Source: Saccoglossus kowalevskii (lineage: Eukaryota > Hemichordata > Enteropneusta > Harrimaniidae). Taken from it: DNA of 41,444 bases. The DNA lies in the NCBI RefSeq assembly GCF_000003605.2, contig NW_003112375.1, positions 1 through 41,444 on the forward strand, read 5' to 3'. The translations under genes and the position numbers were made by a program. The notes under the pieces are model-generated. The model saw only the letters and a program-made list of their open reading frames with translations, had not been told where the DNA came from and did no database searches. Shown piece after piece: positions 36,471 through 41,444 of the stretch. Every line of letters begins with the position of its first letter. The first letter of the stretch is position 1.

Positions 36471-37120
36471 TATACGAATGGTTCGTATTTATAGACTGGA
36501 CTCATGGTGAGCAATCAGAAACTAGACAAATGGTTCGTATTTATAGACTGGACTCATGGTTTGCATTCAGAAACTAGACAAATGGTTCGTATTTATAAAC
36601 TGAAATCATGGTTTGCATTCAGAAACTAGACGAATGGTTCGTATTTATAGACTGGACACATGGTTTGCATTCAGAAACTAGACAAATGGTTCGTATTTAT
36701 AGACTGGACACATGGTTTGCATTCAGAAACTAGACAAATGGTTCGTATTTATAGACTGGACTCATGGTTTGCATTCAGAAACTAGACGAATGGTTCATAT
36801 TTATAGACTGGACTCATGGTTTGCATTCAGAAACTAGACAAATGGTTCGTATTTATAGACTGGACATATGGTTTGCATTCAGAAACTAGACAAATGGTTC
36901 GTATTTATAGACTGGACACATGGTTTGCATTCAGAAACTAGACAAATGGTTCGTATTTATAGACTGGACTCATGGTTTGCATTCAGAAAATAGACGAATG
37001 GTTCATATTTATAGACTGGACTCATGGTTTGCATTCAGAAACTAGACAAATGGTTCGTATTTATATACTGGACACATGGTTTGCATTCAGAAACTAGACA
37101 AATGGTTCGTATTTATAGAC
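36181..37120 (+). repeat. TAGGCTGG-marked block, copy 2
   Basis: This block is collinear with 13455-14400 at an offset of 22,725-22,726 bp. It shares GCATGCAGAATC, TATAAACTGAAATC (36596), GGACATAT (36862), GAAAATAGACGAAT and TATATACTGGACACAT. Private changes are CATGGTGAGC near 36506 and GCATTCCGAAAC near 37135. It ends where dialect A resumes with TATATACT-TTTCC. Confidence 0.9.
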
Positions 37121-37129
37121 TGGACTCAT

Positions 37130-38700
37130 GGTTTGCATTCCGAAACTAGACAAATGGTTCGTATTTATATACTGGACTCATGGTTTCCATTCAGAAACTA
37201 GACAAATGGTTCGTATTTATAGACTGGACTCATGGTTTGCATTCAGAAACTAGACAAATGGTTCATATTTATAGACTGGACTCATGGTTTGCAATCAGAA
37301 ACTAGACAAATGGTTCGTATTTATAGACTGAACTCATGGTTTGCATTCAGAAACTAGACAAATGGTTCGTATTTATAGACTGAACTCATGGTTTGCATTC
37401 AGAAACTAGACAAATGGTTCGTATTTATAGACTGGACTCGTGGTTTGCATTCAGAAACTAGACAAATGGTTCGTATTTATAGACTGAACTCATGGTTTGC
37501 ATTCAGAAACTAGACAAATGGTTCGTATTTATAGACTGGACTCATGGTTTGCAATCAGAAACTAGACAAATGGTTCGTATTTATAGACTGGACTCATGGT
37601 TTGCATTCAGAAACTATACAAATGGTTCGTATTTATAGACTAGACTCATGGTTTCCATTCAGAAACTAGACAAATGGTTCGTATTTATAGACTGGACTCG
37701 TGGTTTGCATTCAGAAACTAGACAAATGGTTCGTATTTATAGACTGGACTCACGGTTTGCATTCAGAAACTAGACAAATGGTTCGTATTTATAGACTGGA
37801 CTCGTGGTTTGCATTCAGAAACTAGACAAATGGTTCGTATTTATAGACTGAACTCATGGTTTGCATTCAGAAACTAGACAAATGGTTCGTATTTATAGAC
37901 TAGACTCATGGTTTGCATTCAGAAACTAGACAAATGGTTCGTATTTATAGACTGGACTCATGGTTTGCATTCAGAAACTAGACAAATGGTTCGTATTTAT
38001 AGACTGGACTCATGGTTTGCAATCAGAAACTAGACAAATGGTTCGCATTTACAGACTGCACTCATGGTTTGCAATCAGAAACTTGACAAATGGTTCGTAT
38101 TTATAGACTGGACTCATGGTTTGCAATCAGAAACTAGACAAATGGTTCGTATTTATATACTGGACTCATGGTTTCCATTCAGAAACTAGACAAATGGTTC
38201 GTATTTATAGACTGGACTCATGGTTTCCATTCAGAAACTAGACAAATGGTTCGTATTTATAGACTGGACTCATGGTTTGCATTCAGAAACTAGACAAATG
38301 GTTCATATTTATAGACTGGACTCATGGTTTGCAATCAGAAACTAGACAAATGGTTCGTATTTATAGACTGAACTCATGGTTTGCATTCAGAAACTAGACA
38401 AATGGTTCGTATTTATAGACTGGACTCGTGGTTTGCATTCAGAAACTAGACAAATGGTTCGTATTTATAGACTGAACTCATGGTTTCATTCAGAAACTAG
38501 ACAAATGGTTCGTATTTATAGACTGGACTCATGGTTTGCAATCAGAAACTAGACAAATAGTTCGTATTTATAGACTGAACTCATGGTTTGCATTCAGAAA
38601 CTAGACAAATGGGTTCGTATTTATAGACTAGACTCATGGTTTGCATTCAGAAACTAGACAAATGGTTCGTATTTATAGACTGGACTCATGGTTTGCATTC
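37130..38700 (+). repeat. Dialect A block 4
   Basis: About 30 monomers. The first part repeats the TATATACT/TTTCC/TTCATA series of 7630-8000 and 8825-9200. The second part, around TTCGCATTTACAG (38042), is copy 3 of the block also at 9590 and 32640. A single-base insertion AAATGGG occurs near 38609, directly after an AAATAGTTCG-GAACTC pair, the same context that precedes indel clusters 1, 3 and 5. Confidence 0.8.
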
Positions 38701-38859
38701 AGAAACTAGACAAATGGTTCGTATTTACAGACTGGACTCGTGGTTTGCAATCAGAAACTAGACAAATGGTTCGTATTTATAGACTGGACTCATGGTTTGC
38801 AATCAGAAACTAGACAAATGGTTCGTATTTATAGACTGGACTCATGGTTTGCATTCAGA

Positions 38860-39590
38860 AACTAGACAAATGGTTCGTATTTATAGACTGGACTCATTGT
38901 TTGCATTCAGAAACTAGACAAATGGTTCGTATTTATAGACTGAACTCATGGTTTGCATTCAGAAACTAGACAAATGGTTCGTATTTATAGACTGGACTCA
39001 TGGTTTGCAATCAGAAACTAGACAAATGGTTTGTATTTATAGATTGGACTCATGGTTTGCATTCAGAAACTAGACAAATGGTTCGTATTTATAGACTAGA
39101 CTCATGGTTTGCATTCAGAAACTAGACAAATGGTTCGTATTTATAGACTAGACTCATGGTTTGCAATCAGAAACTAGACAAATGGTTCGTATTTATAGAG
39201 TAGACTCATGGTTTGCAATCAGAAACTAGACAAATGGTTCGTATTTATAGACTAGACTCATGGTTTGCAATCAGAAACTAGACAAATGGTTCGTATTTAT
39301 AGGCTGGACTCATGGTTTGCATTCAGAAACTAGACAAATGGTTCGTATTTATAGACTGGACTCATGGTTTGCATTCAGAAACTAGACAAATGGTTCGTAT
39401 TTATAGACTGGACTCATGGTTTGCATTCAGAAACTAGACGAATGGTTCGTATTTATAGACTGGTCTCATGGTTTGCATGCAGAAACTAGACGAATGGTTC
39501 GTATTTATAGACTGAACTCATGGTTTGCAATCAGAAACTAGACAAATGGTTCGTATTTATAGACTGGACTCATGGTTTGCATTCAGAAAC
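38860..39590 (+). repeat. Sixty-monomer-offset duplication, right copy
   Basis: This is the downstream partner of 35740-36470, with AGGCTGG at 39301. It is followed by the GACTAGACTC/ATGTTTCG series also found near 12970-13310, so 38860-40020 is a patchwork of two older B arrangements. Confidence 0.87.
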
Positions 39591-40037
39591 TAGACAAATG
39601 GTTCGTATTTATAGACTGGACTCATGGTTTGCATTCAGAAACTAGACAAATGGTTCGTATTTATAGACTGGACTCATGGTTTGCATTCAGAAACTAGACG
39701 AATGGTTCGTATTTATAGACTAGACTCATGGTTTGCAATCAGAAACTAGACAAATGTTTCGTATTTATAGACTAGACTCATGGTTTGCAATCAGAAACTA
39801 GACAAATGGTTCGTATTTATAGACTAGACTCATGGTTTGCAATCAGAAACTAGACAAATGGTTCGTATTTATAGACTGGACTCATGGTTTGCATTCAGAA
39901 ACTAGACAAATGGTTCGTATTTATAGACTGGACTCATGGTTTGCATTCAGAAACTAGACGAATGGTTCGTATTTATAGACTGGACTCATGGTTTGCATTC
40001 AGAAACAAGACGAATGGTTCGTATTTATAGACTGGAC

Positions 40038-40693
40038 TCATGGTTTGCATTCAGAAACAAGACAAATGGTTCGTATTTATAGACTGAACTCATGGTTTGC
40101 AATCAGAAACTAGACAAATGATTCGTATTTATAGACTGGACTCATGGTTTGCAATCAGAAACTAGACAAATGGTTCGTATTTATAGACTAGACTCATGGT
40201 TTGCATTCAGAAACTGGACAAATGGTTCGTATTTATAGACTGGACTCATGGTTTGCATTCAGAAACTAGACAAATGGTTCGTATTTACAGACTGGACTCG
40301 TGGTTTGCAATCAGAAACTAGACAAATGGTTCGTATTTATAGACTGGACTCATGGTTTGCAATCAGAAACTAGACAAATGGTTCGTATTTATAGACTGGA
40401 CTCATGGTTTGCATTCGGAAACTAGACAAATGGTTCGTATTTATAGACTGGACTCATTGTTTGCATTCAGAAACTAGACAAATGGTTCGTATTTATAGAC
40501 TGAACTCATGGTTTGCATTCAGAAACTAGACAAATGGTTCGTATTTATAGACTGGACTCATGGTTTGCAATCAGAAACTAGACAAATGGTTCGTATTTAT
40601 AGACTGGACTCATGGTTTGCATTCAGAAACTAGACAAATGGTTCGTATTTATAGACTGGACTGATGGTTTGCATTCAGAAACTAGACAAATGG
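40038..40693 (+). repeat. GCATTCGG-marked block, copy 2
   Basis: The block is collinear with 29335-29990, with TTCGG at 40414. The match ends at the GGACTGATGG monomer, after which this copy has two GGTTTGTATTT monomers that the other lacks. The flanks on both sides differ from those at 29335, so the block boundaries are sharp. Confidence 0.88.
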
Positions 40694-40779
40694 TTTGTAT
40701 TTATAGACTGGACTCATGGTTTGCATTCAGAAACTAGACAAATGGTTTGTATTTATAGACTGGACTCATGGTTTGCATT

Positions 40780-41444
40780 CAGAAACTAGACGAATGGTTC
40801 GTATTTATAGACTGAACTCATGGTTTGCAATCAGAAACTAGACAAATGGTGCGTATTTATAGACTGGACTCATGGTTTGCATTCAGAAAGTAGACAAATG
40901 TTTCGTATTTATAGACTAGACTCATGGTTTGCATTCAGAAACTAGACAAATGGTTCGTATTTATAGACTGGACTCATGGTTTGCATTCAGAAACTAGACA
41001 AATGGTTCGTATTTATAGACTGGACTCATGGTTTGCATTCAGAAACTAGACGAATGGTTCGTATTTATAGACTAGACTCATGGTTTGCAATCAGAAACTA
41101 GACAAATGTTTCGTATTTATAGACTAGACTCATGGTTTGCAATCAGAAACTAGACAAATGGTTCGTATTTATAGACTAGACTCATGATTTGCAATCAGAA
41201 ACTAGACAAATGGTTCGTATTTATAGACTGGACTCATGGTTTGCATTCAGAAACTAGACAAATGGTTCGTATTTATAGACTGGACTCATGGTTTGCATTC
41301 AGAAACTAGACGAATGGTTCGTATTTATAGACTGGACTCATGGTTTGCATTCAGAAACAAGACGAATGGTTCGTATTTATAGACTGGACATATGGTTTGC
41401 ATTCAGAAACTAGACAAATGGTTCGTATTTATAGACTGGACACA
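40780..41444 (+). repeat. CATGATTT-marked B block, copy 3 of 3, running off the window
   Basis: GACGAAT, GGTGCG, AAAGTAG-ATGTTTCG, CATGATTT (41183), AAACAAGACGAAT and GGACATAT (41386) follow in the same order and spacing as 11390-12060 and 28250-28930. The window ends inside a GGACACAT monomer, so the array continues beyond it. Confidence 0.9.

Larger units (their letters stand above)
1..41444 (+). repeat. 52-bp tandem satellite array filling the entire window
   Basis: Every line of the window is a copy of one 52-bp unit arranged head to tail; for example TTTGCATTC recurs at 52-base steps throughout. All copies point the same way: the reverse-complement signatures (CCATGAG, GTTTCTGAAT) were not seen. 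The unit is about 36.5% GC (11 G, 8 C, 16 A, 17 T). About 797-798 copies fit once small indels and one 26-bp half-unit event are allowed for. Both ends of the window cut through the array, so its true length is unknown. Substitutions are concentrated at a few recurrent positions, which is the usual result of concerted evolution by unequal exchange or gene conversion. No unique sequence, gene or transposon interrupts it. Arrays this long, with higher-order structure, are typical of eukaryotic heterochromatin; a centromeric role is possible but not shown. I do not recognise the family. Confidence 0.98.

Noticed and set aside
1-41444. CRISPR array of 26-bp repeats and 26-bp spacers
   Set aside because: Both halves are conserved in all copies, so there are no unique spacers. 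Variation is scattered point substitution, and no cas genes or leader are present.
1-41444. Telomeric repeat or rDNA spacer
   Set aside because: There is no short G-rich telomere motif and no rRNA-like sequence. The 52-bp AT-rich unit alone gives no link to either.
1-41444. Window length is exactly 797 x 52 bases
   Set aside because: The array contains several unit-breaking indels and one 26-bp shift, so the window start and end are not in the same phase by design. The equality is most likely coincidence.

Overview
The whole window is one uninterrupted satellite DNA array. A 52-bp unit repeats head to tail from the first base to the last, about 797-798 times, always in the same orientation. 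I found no unique sequence, transposon, gene, RNA gene, CRISPR array or inverted block. The unit is about 36.5% GC, and neighbouring copies mostly differ by a few substitutions. This points to a eukaryotic heterochromatic (centromeric, pericentromeric or subtelomeric) array. I do not recognise the satellite family and cannot name the organism.

The structure is nested. (1) The 52-bp unit is a diverged dimer of a 26-bp ancestor: its halves agree at 18 of 26 positions, and one 26-bp hybrid half-unit survives at 27001-27026. (2) Diagnostic substitutions divide the monomers into two dialects. Dialect A (TTTCC, ACTCGTGG, GGTTCCC, TTACAG, CTTGAC, GTACTT) fills about 1-10250, 18340-25460, 29400-34515 and 37130-38700. 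Dialect B (GACGAAT, GGTGCG, AAAGTAG, GGACACAT, GGACATAT, TTCTTA, ATGTTTCG) fills about 10305-17250, 25480-29330, 34520-37130 and 39100-41444. A mosaic zone lies at about 17100-18340. (3) Within the dialects, ordered monomer series recur as short higher-order repeats of 5, 6, 7, 9, 10 and 25/26 monomers. (4) Blocks of roughly 0.6-1 kb recur at distances of 3 to 23 kb with variant order preserved, including shared rare indels. This is the pattern expected from repeated unequal exchange or segmental amplification.

The five places where an open frame runs past about 60 codons are artefacts of phase. Because 52 is 3x17+1, each frame cycles through three readings of the monomer and meets a stop; only local indels postpone it. 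Four of the five sit on clusters of 1-bp homopolymer contractions and the fifth on the 26-bp half-unit junction. Three of the clusters coincide with the three A-to-B dialect switches, so those joins may be assembly seams or true recombination boundaries.

I see no previously undescribed gene system. What merits attention is the array architecture: the dimeric origin, the dialect mosaic, exact multi-monomer offsets, CpG-type diagnostic variants, and the possible assembly seams.
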